64,000 nucleotides of DNA from Porphyromonas vaginalis. Lineage in GTDB: Bacteria > Bacteroidota > Bacteroidia > Bacteroidales > Porphyromonadaceae. The stretch lies in assembly GCF_958301595.1 (NCBI RefSeq), contig NZ_CATQJU010000001.1, positions 310,001 to 374,000 of the forward strand, written 5' to 3'. Positions 31,753 through 39,727 of the stretch are shown here, piece by piece. The position numbers and the translations under genes were made by a program. The notes under the pieces are model-generated. The model ran no database searches. It had not been told where the DNA came from and saw only the letters and a program-made list of their open reading frames with translations. How positions within the stretch are numbered: the stretch's first letter is position 1; every line of letters begins with the position of its first letter.

Positions 31753-32400
31753 ATGAAGTCTATCTATCACAAGCCCCAAGAGCTAGCGAGGTCTCTCCGT
31801 CTACTGCTCTTGGGGCTTATATTATGTGGAGCTGCCGCTTGCTCTGCACACCACGAGCGAGAGACCATCGCTATCGATACAACATCTCTGCGGCCTGGTA
31901 GTCTCATACTGCGTCGTGGTGAGGGGATGCTCTCGACCTTCTTTAGCAAGATAGCCTCCGAGGGGCAACGCTACAGCCACTGCGGGATCATCGACTACGA
32001 CTCCACGGGTCAACGCTGGGTCGTATGGCACGCCTATCAGGATAGCTCGCTCGGTGCTGACGGTATCTTCCGTCAGTCGCTAGACAGCTTCGTGATGGAG
32101 TCGGAAGCGGTGGCTATCTATCCAGCTCTCGCACTAGACAGCTTAGGCTTGCAGAAGATGAGAGCATACATAGCACTGCATCGCCCTGGGGGGCAGTACC
32201 CCAAGAGGTTTGACTCGCACTTTGACCTCAGGGATACGACCACGCTCTACTGCACTGAGTTTGTCGCACTCGCTTACTGCGCCACTGAGCTCCCCGCATA
32301 TCAGGTACAGCCGACAGGGCACAATGTAGCGATCCCCTACACATATTATACGCTCGATGATTTAATCAAAACAGTCAACCCCTTGCACATTCAAAAATAA
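31753..32400 (+). CDS. YiiX/YebB-like NlpC/P60-superfamily cysteine hydrolase (lipoprotein)
   Basis: A 215-residue protein with a signal peptide and lipobox (CGAAACS). The mature domain fits the permuted papain-like YiiX/YebB family. It opens with LRPGSLILRRGEG and continues YSHCGIIDYD with the conserved His near residue 76, then FDLRDTTTLYCTEFVALAY near residue 160, where the Cys is the likely nucleophile. Family members hydrolyse amide or thioester bonds; the substrate is unknown. The final codons contain the -33 region of the next gene's promoter. Confidence 0.8.
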   Translation: MKSIYHKPQELARSLRLLLLGLILCGAAACSAHHERETIAIDTTSLRPGSLILRRGEGMLSTFFSKIASEGQRYSHCGIIDYDSTGQRWVVWHAYQDSSLGADGIFRQSLDSFVMESEAVAIYPALALDSLGLQKMRAYIALHRPGGQYPKRFDSHFDLRDTTTLYCTEFVALAYCATELPAYQVQPTGHNVAIPYTYYTLDDLIKTVNPLHIQK

Positions 32401-32412
32401 TGCGTACCTTTG
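32383..32412 (+). promoter_or_regulatory. Bacteroidetes-type promoter of the small Ala/Gln-rich lipoprotein
   Basis: TTG at 32383-32385, a 19-bp spacer, then TACCTTTG at 32405-32412. The -33 element lies inside the end of the preceding coding region. The leader to ATG 32446 is about 28 nt. Confidence 0.8.
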
Positions 32413-32445
32413 CACCAGTTACTAATCACTTATACTAAAGCTAAT

Positions 32446-32721
32446 ATGAAGAAGGTATTTGTACTTGTAGCTGCTGTTGCAGCTCTAAGCCTTGTTTCTT
32501 GCAACAAGGAGAACCAGAATCAGGACGCTCAGAATGCTGAGCAGAATGTTGAGAACGCTCAGGAGAATCTTGACGCAGCTGCTCAGGATCTACAGAACGC
32601 AGCTCAGGATGCAGCTCAGGTAGTTGCTGACGAGGCTAACGCTGCTGCTGACGCAACCGCAGAGGCTGCTCAGGACGCTGCTGACAAGGCTCAGGAGACT
32701 GCTGATCAGATCAAGAAGTAA
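32446..32721 (+). CDS. Small Ala/Gln/Asn-rich helical lipoprotein
   Basis: A 91-residue protein. ATG 32446 is chosen over an in-frame start at 32410 because the latter overlaps the -7 element and ATG 32446 begins a clean lipoprotein signal (AALSLVSC, Cys19). The mature part is a low-complexity amphipathic helix of repeated A-x-D-A-A-Q and N-A-E-Q-N-V units, reminiscent of Lpp-like or YtxH-tail helices. It has its own strong promoter and terminator, implying high, independent expression. A structural envelope role is inferred. Confidence 0.75.
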   Translation: MKKVFVLVAAVAALSLVSCNKENQNQDAQNAEQNVENAQENLDAAAQDLQNAAQDAAQVVADEANAAADATAEAAQDAADKAQETADQIKK

Positions 32722-32778
32722 ACACCAACTTCTCTAGATCATCGCAATCTGAGATAACCTAAGCAACCAAACTTTACG

Positions 32779-32818
32779 AAGGTCACCTAGTCCTCTTTAT
32801 GAGGGTTAGGTGACCTTT
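32779..32818 (+). terminator. Rho-independent terminator of the small lipoprotein gene
   Basis: AAGGTCACCTA (32779-32789) pairs with TAGGTGACCTT (32807-32817), and the loop contains a second stem CCTC/GAGG. Only TTT follows, so strength may be moderate. Confidence 0.75.
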
Positions 32819-33020
32819 GCTGTTGGATGTTGGCTATTGGATGCTGGCTGTTAGCTGTTAGCTGTTGGCTATTGGCTAGAGCTACTAGTGCCGCTAGGGA
32901 CACTAATGTCACTAGGGACACTAGTGCCACTAGAGAACTAGTCTCTAGACTCTAGACTCTAGCCTCTAACATCTAATCTCTAACCTCTAACCTCTAGTCT
33001 CTAACCTCTAATCTCTAATT
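32819..33020. repeat. Low-complexity tracts: GCTGTTGGCTATTGG, CACTAG and CTCTAAY repeats
   Basis: Three simple repeat types run in series: imperfect GCTGTTRGCTATTGG units (about 32818-32880), CTAGKGNCACTA units (32881-32945), and CTCTAAC/CTCTAAT heptamers (32950-33018). No coding potential is evident. CTCTAAY tracts also occur inside the composite repeats and at 43341-43392. Confidence 0.75.
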
Positions 33021-33024
33021 TTCG

Positions 33025-33032
33025 TACTTTTG
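33025..33032 (+). promoter_or_regulatory. -7 element TACTTTTG almost abutting a GTG start
   Basis: TACTTTTG fits TAnnTTTG, but no TTG lies 19-21 bp upstream. Transcription from it would begin near 33037-33039, at the predicted GTG start, implying a leaderless mRNA or a different real start. Confidence 0.45.
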
Positions 33033-33036
33033 GAGT

Positions 33037-34101
33037 GTGAAGACGAGACACTCCTGGCAATGGTGGCTGAAGAACTTCTTGCCACTCCTCATAGGGCTAG
33101 CGATACTGTTGTACCTCTATCGCCATCTAGAGCTCGCAGACACGCTACGCTTATTGCAGCATGGCGTGCGCTACGAGTATCTCCTCTTGTCACTACCTAT
33201 GGGACTCCTGGGCAATGCCACGCGAGGCTATCGCTGGCACCTCCAGATGCGACCGCTATACACCCCCCCGGCACGACCCATCAATCCGATCTTGATCACG
33301 ATCGGGAGCTATGCGGTCAACTTTGTCATACCTCGTGCTGGCGAGGTATGGCGCTGTACCGAGATGAAGCAACGAGAGGACTATACGCTCTCGGCAACGG
33401 TCGGCACGCTCCTAGTGGATCGTCTCTCAGATATGGTCGTTGTCCTAGCTCTCTTCGTGGCTATGATGCTGTTTCAGCCAGGGACTATATCGCAGATCTT
33501 AGCTGCTCAGGGCTTATCGCTCGGCGATAACTTAGGCGACCTCTTTTCGTCAGACTACACCACGGCTTGGCTGATAGCAGGCGTTTCACTCCTCGTCATC
33601 CTGCTGGTTCTCTATCGCTTCAGAAAGAGTCGCTTCATACAGCGTATACGAGAGAAGCTTCGCTCTGTACTGCAAGCCGCTTCGACCCTGAGAGGATGGC
33701 GCGCCTGGAGTCAGTTTATCGCACTTACGATACTCCTATGGCTCTTTTACTACTACTTCTTCTACCTTACATTTGGAGCTTTTGCCTTCACGGCTGAGCT
33801 GGGTCATCGGGTCGCTTTTGCCTCCTTTGTTCTCTCCACACTGATGATCGCTATCCCCACGCCGGCAGGTGTCGGCCCGTGGCACTATGCGGTGATTATA
33901 TCGCTGACAGCCTTTGGTGTGAGCGAGGCGGAAGCGGGGCTCTTTGCTTTGATTGTACATGCTGTACAGACGCTCTGGACCATTATTACGGGGATTATTG
34001 CTATATTTGCCTTACCAATAGTCAATAGACACTACAAACGTGCCTCCTCACTAGAAGACACTTCAAAAATAAAGAGAATAAGCTATGATGAACAAAGCTG
34101 A
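33037..34101 (+). CDS. Lysylphosphatidylglycerol synthase-type transmembrane (flippase-like) protein
   Basis: A 354-residue polytopic membrane protein of the YbhN/AglD2/LPG_synthase_TM family (UPF0104), with about eight transmembrane helices and the family segments NATRGYRWHLQM, PRAGEVWRCTEM and TPAGVGPWHYAVI. Such proteins are thought to flip or handle lipids or lipid-linked sugars; no synthase domain is attached here. The start is GTG 33037, since the next in-frame ATG would remove the first helices. It overlaps pepD by 17 bp. Confidence 0.8.
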   Translation: MKTRHSWQWWLKNFLPLLIGLAILLYLYRHLELADTLRLLQHGVRYEYLLLSLPMGLLGNATRGYRWHLQMRPLYTPPARPINPILITIGSYAVNFVIPRAGEVWRCTEMKQREDYTLSATVGTLLVDRLSDMVVVLALFVAMMLFQPGTISQILAAQGLSLGDNLGDLFSSDYTTAWLIAGVSLLVILLVLYRFRKSRFIQRIREKLRSVLQAASTLRGWRAWSQFIALTILLWLFYYYFFYLTFGAFAFTAELGHRVAFASFVLSTLMIAIPTPAGVGPWHYAVIISLTAFGVSEAEAGLFALIVHAVQTLWTIITGIIAIFALPIVNRHYKRASSLEDTSKIKRISYDEQS

Positions 34102-35545
34102 CTACCAAAAGCTCGCCCCCTCCACACTATGGGGCTATTTCTATGATCTCACACAGATACCCCGCCCCACAGGCCACTGTCAGGCTGTTAGGGAGTATGT
34201 CGTTGCCGAGGGTAAGCGACTAGGGCTAGAGACCCATGTAGATGAGGTGGGCAACGTGTTGATCCGTAAGCCAGCCACGCCAGGACTAGAGGATCGCCCC
34301 GTAGCTACCCTACAGGGACACCTAGATATGGTACCTCAGAAGAACTCGGACAAGGTACACAACTTCGAGACCGATCCTATCCAAACGATGCAAGAGGGCG
34401 ACTGGATCACGGCCGATGGCACGACACTCGGTGCGGACAACGGTATGGGAGTCGCCTTCTCTCTAGCAGTACTCGCCGATGACACGCTCAAGCATGGCCC
34501 CATCGAGGCGCTTTTCACCATTGATGAGGAGGTCGGCATGGACGGTGCCAACGGCCTTAAGCCTGGCTTTAGCAAGGGGGACATTCTCCTTAATATAGAC
34601 TCCGAGGTGGAGGGCGACCTCTTCGTCGGTTGTGCTGGTGGTATCGATGTCAACGTCTCTCTAGAGTACCAAGACAACCACGAGCCTGACGAGGACGAGA
34701 TAGGCGTACGCCTCACGATCAAGGGGCTCAAGGGTGGACACAGCGGTGTGGACATACACCTCGGTCGTGCCAATGCCAATAAGCTGATGGCGCGTCTCCT
34801 CAAGGAAGCCGTCTCGCAGTGCGGTGCTCTAGTAGCTGAGATCGATGGCGGTAACATGCGCAATGCGATACCTCGTGAGGCGGTCGCTCTGCTATCTGTC
34901 AAGGAGGACGACACCGAGGCACTCTGGGAGCTGGTATCCGACTACGAGGAGCTATTTAATAAGGAGTTTGCTGGGATAGAGAACCACATCACCGTCTCTC
35001 TAGAGCGTTGTGACCGTCCTAAGACGATCCTCCCCGACGAGATACAAGACGCGCTGATCCATGCGCTGAATGCTTGTCAGAATGGTGTCATCTCGATGCT
35101 CTCTGAGTTCCCCGACACGGTAGAGGCTTCGTCGAACCTAGCTCAGGTACAGGCTGGCGAGGGACACATCTCTGTCCGCTTCCTCGTCCGCTCCTCAAGT
35201 GACTCACGCAAGATGTGGGTCGCCTCTAGCATCGAGAGTTGCTTCCTACTGATGGATGCTCGCGTAGAGTTTGACGCTTCCTATACAGGCTGGCAGCCCA
35301 ATGCTGAGTCTCACATTATGCAAGTAATGTGTCAGGCCGCCAAGGAGATCTACGGCAAGGACCCTGCTGTCAAGGTGATGCACGCTGGCCTCGAGTGCGG
35401 TATCATACAAGGTGTCATGCCCGATATGGATATGATCTCCTTCGGTCCTGAGATCCAGCACCCACACTCACCCGATGAGCGTGTAAGCATCTCCTCCGTG
35501 GAGCGTAGCTACCGCATGCTCGTCCGTGCTTTGGAACTAATCTAA
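34085..35545 (+). CDS. pepD: Aminoacyl-histidine dipeptidase (PepD-like M20 peptidase)
   Basis: A 486-residue cytosolic metallopeptidase of family M20C that cleaves Xaa-His and related dipeptides. Metal and catalytic residues are visible: GHLDMVPQ near residue 79 (His and Asp), LGADNGMGVAFS near 119, DEEVGMDGA near 150 (Glu pair), the dimerisation domain with GLKGGHSGVDIHLGRAN near 218, and the C-terminal metal His in IQHPHSPDERV near 460. Length is normal. It overlaps the upstream membrane-protein gene; ATG 34088 is an equally possible start. A role in peptide catabolism suits an asaccharolytic anaerobe (inference). Confidence 0.93.
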   Translation: MMNKADYQKLAPSTLWGYFYDLTQIPRPTGHCQAVREYVVAEGKRLGLETHVDEVGNVLIRKPATPGLEDRPVATLQGHLDMVPQKNSDKVHNFETDPIQTMQEGDWITADGTTLGADNGMGVAFSLAVLADDTLKHGPIEALFTIDEEVGMDGANGLKPGFSKGDILLNIDSEVEGDLFVGCAGGIDVNVSLEYQDNHEPDEDEIGVRLTIKGLKGGHSGVDIHLGRANANKLMARLLKEAVSQCGALVAEIDGGNMRNAIPREAVALLSVKEDDTEALWELVSDYEELFNKEFAGIENHITVSLERCDRPKTILPDEIQDALIHALNACQNGVISMLSEFPDTVEASSNLAQVQAGEGHISVRFLVRSSSDSRKMWVASSIESCFLLMDARVEFDASYTGWQPNAESHIMQVMCQAAKEIYGKDPAVKVMHAGLECGIIQGVMPDMDMISFGPEIQHPHSPDERVSISSVERSYRMLVRALELI

Positions 35546-35558
35546 TCGATAATAACAG

Positions 35559-36449
35559 ATGAAAAAAGCTTTTGTATTCCCAGGTCAGGGCGCACAGTTC
35601 GTCGGTATGGGTCAAGAGATCTATACGAAGAGCGAAGCAGTACGCAAGCTCTTTGCTGAGGCGGACGAAGTGCTAGGCTTTGACCTAACCAAGACCATGT
35701 TTGAGGGTACTGAAGAAGACCTCAAGCAGACGAAGGTAACACAGCCCGCTGTCTTCCTCCACTCTGTGGCGATGACGGTGGCGCTCGGAGAGGCCTTCGC
35801 ACCAGACATGGTCGCTGGACACTCGCTAGGCGAGTTCTCGGCACTAGTTGCGAGTCGCGCCTTGCCTTTTGCAGATGCACTGCGACTTGTCTCTGAGCGT
35901 GCACTCGCTATGCAGGCCGCTTGCGAGGCACACCCCTCGACGATGGCAGCAATCATCGGACTGCCTGACGAAAAGATCGAGGAGATCTGCCGTGGTATCT
36001 CGGATCAGGTGGTGGTCCCTGCGAACTATAACTGCTCGGGTCAGGTAGTCATCTCTGGCACTATGGAGGGTATCGCTGAGGCTTGCGAGCAGCTCAAGGC
36101 TGCGGGGGCTAAGCGTGCGCTACCGCTCAAGGTGGGCGGAGCTTTTCACTCACCTCTTATGCAGCCCGCCAAGGAGCGTCTGCAGCGTGCTATCGAGTCA
36201 ACGACCTTTGCCGCACCAATCTGCCCGATCTATCAGAATGTAGACGCTCGCCCTCATACCGATGTGGAGGAGATCAAGGCCAATCTGATCGCTCAGCTTA
36301 CGGCTCCCGTACGCTGGACGAAGAGTGTCGAGGCGATGGTTGCCGATGGTGCTACGCACTTCGTAGAGCTAGGACCTGGCAAAGTCTTAGCAGGTCTTAT
36401 CGGTCGTATCGCAAGCGATGTGACCTGTGAGAGCTTGGCAACGATCTAA
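35559..36449 (+). CDS. fabD: Malonyl-CoA:ACP transacylase
   Basis: A 296-residue enzyme loading malonate from CoA onto acyl-carrier protein for fatty-acid synthesis. Motifs: FPGQGAQFVGMG at the N-terminus, the nucleophile motif GHSLGEFSALV near residue 88 (Ser), QVVISGTMEGI near 162, and GAFHSPLM near 194 with the catalytic His. It begins 13 bp after pepD and ends before a terminator at 36472. No other fab genes are adjacent; fabG lies 2.5 kb downstream on the other strand. Confidence 0.96.
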   Translation: MKKAFVFPGQGAQFVGMGQEIYTKSEAVRKLFAEADEVLGFDLTKTMFEGTEEDLKQTKVTQPAVFLHSVAMTVALGEAFAPDMVAGHSLGEFSALVASRALPFADALRLVSERALAMQAACEAHPSTMAAIIGLPDEKIEEICRGISDQVVVPANYNCSGQVVISGTMEGIAEACEQLKAAGAKRALPLKVGGAFHSPLMQPAKERLQRAIESTTFAAPICPIYQNVDARPHTDVEEIKANLIAQLTAPVRWTKSVEAMVADGATHFVELGPGKVLAGLIGRIASDVTCESLATI

Positions 36450-36471
36450 TGAATCTTTGCAAGAACTAAGG

Positions 36472-36519
36472 AGAGGACAAGTTCGGCTAGTCATCTAGTT
36501 GAGCTTGTCCTCTAGTTTT
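36472..36519 (+). terminator. Rho-independent terminator after fabD
   Basis: AGAGGACAAG (36472-36481) pairs with CTTGTCCTCT (36504-36513), followed by AGTTTTC. It separates pepD-fabD from cdd. Confidence 0.75.
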
Positions 36520-36546
36520 CATTCAGACATCTAAGTAGATAGTATT

Positions 36547-37026
36547 ATGAGCGATAAGGAGTTACTAATACCCTACACGCGGCTACCCCGCTCGGAGTGG
36601 CCAGAGGTTTACGGACGTCTCGAGGAGGCTGCCGTAGAGGCTACCCGCCGGTCGTATGCCCCGTATAGTCACTTTCACGTAGGAGCTGCGGCACTGCTAG
36701 AGGACGGCGAGATCGTGCTGGGGTGCAATCAGGAGAATGCCTCCTTCTCGCCCACGCTCTGTGCTGAGCGAACGGCGCTCTACGCCATCGGGGCGCACCA
36801 CCCAGGAGCTGTCGTGGAGCGGATGATGATCGTCGCTGAGACAGAGGGCAAGCGTGTCGAGGCGATCTCCCCCTGCGGCGTGTGCCGACAGGTGATGATG
36901 GAGGCTGCCAAGCGACAGGGCAAGCCCTTTGAGATAATCCTCTGCGGACCTGACGAAGCTATCGTTATCAGCGACTGCCGGCTCCTCTTGCCCTTTGCCT
37001 TTGATGGTTCAGATATTCCCTCGTAG
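36547..37026 (+). CDS. cdd: Cytidine deaminase
   Basis: A 159-residue zinc enzyme converting cytidine and deoxycytidine to uridine forms. It shows SYAPYSHFHVGAAAL near residue 38, the zinc and proton-shuttle motif CAERTALYA near 77 (Cys ligand and catalytic Glu), and the second zinc motif PCGVCRQ near 112. This is the homotetrameric short form; length is slightly above average because of an N-terminal extension. It is followed by a cytidylate-kinase-like gene, giving a small pyrimidine-linked pair. Confidence 0.95.
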   Translation: MSDKELLIPYTRLPRSEWPEVYGRLEEAAVEATRRSYAPYSHFHVGAAALLEDGEIVLGCNQENASFSPTLCAERTALYAIGAHHPGAVVERMMIVAETEGKRVEAISPCGVCRQVMMEAAKRQGKPFEIILCGPDEAIVISDCRLLLPFAFDGSDIPS

Positions 37027-37072
37027 GGCTAAGCGCGCCCACCATTTGTAGAGACCTATTTTCCATTAGTAT

Positions 37073-37711
37073 ATGGCTTATCGCATCATTACGATCAGTA
37101 GACAGTATGGCTGCGGAGCTCGCACCATAGGGCGTCAGCTCTCGGAGCAACTCGGCTTGACCTATTACGACAAGGAGCTCATCCGCATGATCGCTGAGGA
37201 GAGTGGCTATGCTGCCGACTATGTCGAGGAGCAGAGCGAGTACGCCTCGACATCGGGACTGGACTTCATGCCGATGTCTCACGGAGCGCTCTTCTCCGTA
37301 CCTATGACGGGACTCGTCGAGACACCTTCGGTGACCCGCTATCTCAACGATTTTATCCTCAAGATAGCTGAAGAGGGTCCCTGCGTCATCATCGGGCGCA
37401 GTGCCGACTACATCTTACGAGACCGGGACGACGTGCTCAACGTATTCCTCTATGCCGATGTCGAGGCACGTATCAAGACGCTCCTACAGCGAGGCGACGA
37501 AGCGACAGAAGACGAAGCGCGCAAGCGCATTGAGCAGTCCGACCGAGCACGCCGCAAGAACTACAAGCAGATGACCAATAGGGAGTGGGGCGAGTCGACC
37601 AACTACCACCTCTGCCTCAATACGGGAGCCTTCGGAGCGCCCTGCTGTACCGACATCATCGCGCACGCCTACCAGCTTCCCTGCGGTGGTGTGACCATTG
37701 GCAAAAAGTAA
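37073..37711 (+). CDS. Cytidylate-kinase-like P-loop protein
   Basis: A 212-residue protein of the Cytidylate_kin2 family (AAA superfamily). The P-loop is the variant RQYGCGARTIGRQL near residue 11, followed by the NMP-kinase-like GPCVIIGRSADYIL near 106 and the lid segment KRIEQSDRARRKNYKQM. These proteins are distinct from Cmk itself and their substrate is not firmly established. The pairing with cytidine deaminase supports a nucleotide-related role (inference). Confidence 0.8.
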   Translation: MAYRIITISRQYGCGARTIGRQLSEQLGLTYYDKELIRMIAEESGYAADYVEEQSEYASTSGLDFMPMSHGALFSVPMTGLVETPSVTRYLNDFILKIAEEGPCVIIGRSADYILRDRDDVLNVFLYADVEARIKTLLQRGDEATEDEARKRIEQSDRARRKNYKQMTNREWGESTNYHLCLNTGAFGAPCCTDIIAHAYQLPCGGVTIGKK

Positions 37712-37718
37712 ACCCACT

Positions 37719-38144
37719 ATGCGACTGACGGACAATTGGTTCAACGGCTTGGCCGAGAGCGAAGCTGGCCAGACGGCTCACCTGCATGTGCGTGATGAGC
37801 TGGAAGAGTTTCGCGCTACGGGCAAGTACCGCTTTGTGATCGAGATCGCTTACCCCTTTGATGGCGAGGGCATAGAGCCATCTGATACGGACACCGCACA
37901 GATAGAGGCGGTCGACGAACTGCTACAGACCGCTATGGAGCGGGACAAGATGGCGATCCTCGCAGCTTCTATCCTAGAGCCTGGGCGCAAAGTGTGGCTC
38001 TATGTGAGCCGCACGTACGACCCCTTCTTCGATCGTCTCGAGGAGGTGCTGGCGGAGCTGCCCCTCCTGCCACTACAGTTTGAGGTAGTCCAGGACTCCG
38101 ACTGGAGCTACTACCAGGAGCTACTGGACAAGCTACAGCCGTAG
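37719..38144 (+). CDS. DUF695-like protein
   Basis: A 141-residue acidic protein. ATG 37719 (7 bp after the previous stop) is preferred to an in-frame TTG at 37698 that overlaps it. It has the DUF695-type pattern: KYRFVIEIAYPFDGEGI, a long helix TAQIEAVDELLQTAMER, AASILEPGRKVWLYVSR, and a terminal DSDWSYYQELLDKL matching the DxxWxxYxxLL ending of the family. Function unknown. Probably co-transcribed with cdd and the cytidylate-kinase-like gene, ending at the shared terminator at 38206. Confidence 0.65.
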   Translation: MRLTDNWFNGLAESEAGQTAHLHVRDELEEFRATGKYRFVIEIAYPFDGEGIEPSDTDTAQIEAVDELLQTAMERDKMAILAASILEPGRKVWLYVSRTYDPFFDRLEEVLAELPLLPLQFEVVQDSDWSYYQELLDKLQP

Positions 38145-38178
38145 CCTAACAAACCACCCATATCCACAAATGCAAAAG

Positions 38179-38205
38179 GAGACTGTTGCAAAAGTCAACA
38201 GTCTC
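38179..38205. repeat. Solo end-hairpin of MITE family 2
   Basis: A 27-bp segment identical to the first 27 bp of the 175-bp MITEs (GAGACTGTTG...CAACAGTCTC). The rest of the element is absent. A reversed, shortened version lies at 52795-52820. Confidence 0.7.
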
Positions 38206-38246
38206 AAAAGGAGAGCCTCACACTAGGTGAAACTCTCCTTTTATTT
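38206..38246. terminator. Bidirectional terminator between convergent genes
   Basis: AAAAGGAGAG (38206-38215) pairs with CTCTCCTTTT (38233-38242); a T-run follows on the plus strand and the A4 gives T4 on the minus strand. It serves the plus-strand DUF695 gene and the minus-strand rluA-like gene. Confidence 0.8.
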
Positions 38247-38266
38247 TGTCTCGTCGGCTTGCTAAG

Positions 38267-38953
38267 TTACTTCGTATGGCTCAGCAAAGACCAAATAGCG
38301 TCGTCCTCAGGGTACGGCGCGACGACCTCTATATGCTCATGAGTGACGGGGTGCTCGAAGCTTAAGATACGCGCATGGAGCGAGATACCACCATCCTTGT
38401 TGCTCCGTGGAGCACCATACTTGAGGTCCCCCTTGATCGGGTAGCCCATGTGGCTCAGCTGCGTACGTATCTGATGATGCCGCCCCGTATGTAGCGTCAC
38501 GGCCAGCAGACTGTAGCGGTCGCCCACGGCGAGACGCTCGTAGGTAAGCCAGGCGCGCTTAGCCTCAGCGTGAGGCTCCGTCACGACGTAGCTCTTGTTT
38601 TGCTTGCGATTGCGATAGAGCAGATCCTTAGCCTCGCCCGCTTTCTGGGGAAAAGCTCCACAGACCACAGCGTGGTAGACTTTGTGGATCTCTCGTCGCT
38701 GAAACATAGCGTTGAGCCGTGCCAGAGCCTTCGAAGTCTTGGCAAAAAGTACCGCTCCCGACGTCGGTCTATCGATACGATGCGTGACCCCAACGAACGC
38801 CCGCCCAGGCTTGTCGTACTTATCGATGAGATAGCGCTCGACAAGCTCCGAGAGCGGTGTATCGCCCGTGCTGTCACCCTGTACGAGCATCCCCGCTGGC
38901 TTATTGACGATGAGGAGATGATTGTCCTCGTAGAGGATCTGTAGGTCAGGCAT
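38267..38953 (-). CDS. RluA-family pseudouridine synthase
   Basis: A 228-residue enzyme that isomerises specific uridines in rRNA or tRNA. The catalytic motif HRIDRPTSGAVLFAKT near residue 58 contains the essential Asp. Other family signatures are LYEDNHLLIVNKPAGMLVQGD at the start, KVYHAVVCG near 99, and TGRHHQIRTQLSHMGYPIKGDLKYG near 156. The catalytic domain stands alone with no S4 domain, so it is a short RluA/RluC-like member; the target base cannot be told. It follows fabG by 19 bp. Confidence 0.9.
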   Translation of the reverse strand: MPDLQILYEDNHLLIVNKPAGMLVQGDSTGDTPLSELVERYLIDKYDKPGRAFVGVTHRIDRPTSGAVLFAKTSKALARLNAMFQRREIHKVYHAVVCGAFPQKAGEAKDLLYRNRKQNKSYVVTEPHAEAKRAWLTYERLAVGDRYSLLAVTLHTGRHHQIRTQLSHMGYPIKGDLKYGAPRSNKDGGISLHARILSFEHPVTHEHIEVVAPYPEDDAIWSLLSHTK

Positions 38954-38972
38954 CGGTCTGCTTACTAAGGTA

Positions 38973-39722
38973 TTACATATTCATACCGCCGCAGCAGGAG
39001 AGCACCTGTCCTGTCATGTAGGAGGAGAGGTCGCTCGCGAGGAAGAGTGCCACATTGGCCACATCCTCAGGCTTGCCACCACGACGTAGCGGGATCTGCT
39101 TAGCCCACTCCTTGCGCACCTCCTCGCTGAGGACGGCCGTCATATCGCTCTCGATGAAGCCCGGAGCGATGCTGTTGGCACGGATACCGCGTGAGCCGAG
39201 CTCCTTAGCAACGCTCTTAGCCAGTGCGATCATACCAGCCTTAGAGGCGGAGTAGTTCACCTGACCCGCATTGCCCGATACACCGACGACGCTCGCCATG
39301 TTGATGATGCTACCCTGACGCTGCTTCATCATGACGGGAGCTGCGGCGTGGATCATATTGAAGGCGGACTTTAAGTTGACATTGATCACCGCATCCCACT
39401 GCTGCTCCGTCATACGCAGGAGCAGACCGTCACGGGTGATGCCAGCATTATTGACTAGGACATCTAGCTTGCCAAAGTCAGCGACGATCTGCTCCACGAG
39501 CTGATGCGCAGCCTCAAAGTCTGCCGCATTGCTCTCGTAGGTGCGTATCGTGACATCGCACTCCTTGGCTAGCTGAGCGTAGTAATCCTTTGCTTCGTCG
39601 GCAACCTTGAGGTCACTAATAGCTACATGGCATCCAGCCTCTGCATACTTCGTGGCAATCGCCTTGCCGATACCACGTGCTGCTCCGGTGATCAGAGCCA
39701 CTTTGTCCTGAAGTAGTTTCAT
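38973..39722 (-). CDS. fabG: 3-oxoacyl-[ACP] reductase
   Basis: A 249-residue short-chain dehydrogenase, the NADPH-dependent beta-ketoacyl-ACP reductase of fatty-acid synthesis. Motifs: GAARGIGKAIA near residue 14 (cofactor), NNAGITRDGLLLRM near 91 (FabG-characteristic), the catalytic Ser in MASVVGVSGNAGQ, YSASKAG near 157 (Tyr/Lys) and a C-terminal TGQVLSCCGGMNM (the usual end is VDGGM). It lies 5 bp after a TetR-family gene and 19 bp before the rluA-like gene in one minus-strand unit. Confidence 0.92.
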   Translation of the reverse strand: MKLLQDKVALITGAARGIGKAIATKYAEAGCHVAISDLKVADEAKDYYAQLAKECDVTIRTYESNAADFEAAHQLVEQIVADFGKLDVLVNNAGITRDGLLLRMTEQQWDAVINVNLKSAFNMIHAAAPVMMKQRQGSIINMASVVGVSGNAGQVNYSASKAGMIALAKSVAKELGSRGIRANSIAPGFIESDMTAVLSEEVRKEWAKQIPLRRGGKPEDVANVALFLASDLSSYMTGQVLSCCGGMNM

Positions 39723-39727
39723 AGATT

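Noticed and set aside
34336-34914. 192-codon minus-strand ORF opposite pepD
   Set aside because: It lies wholly inside pepD with low-complexity Ser/Pro composition; a shadow frame.
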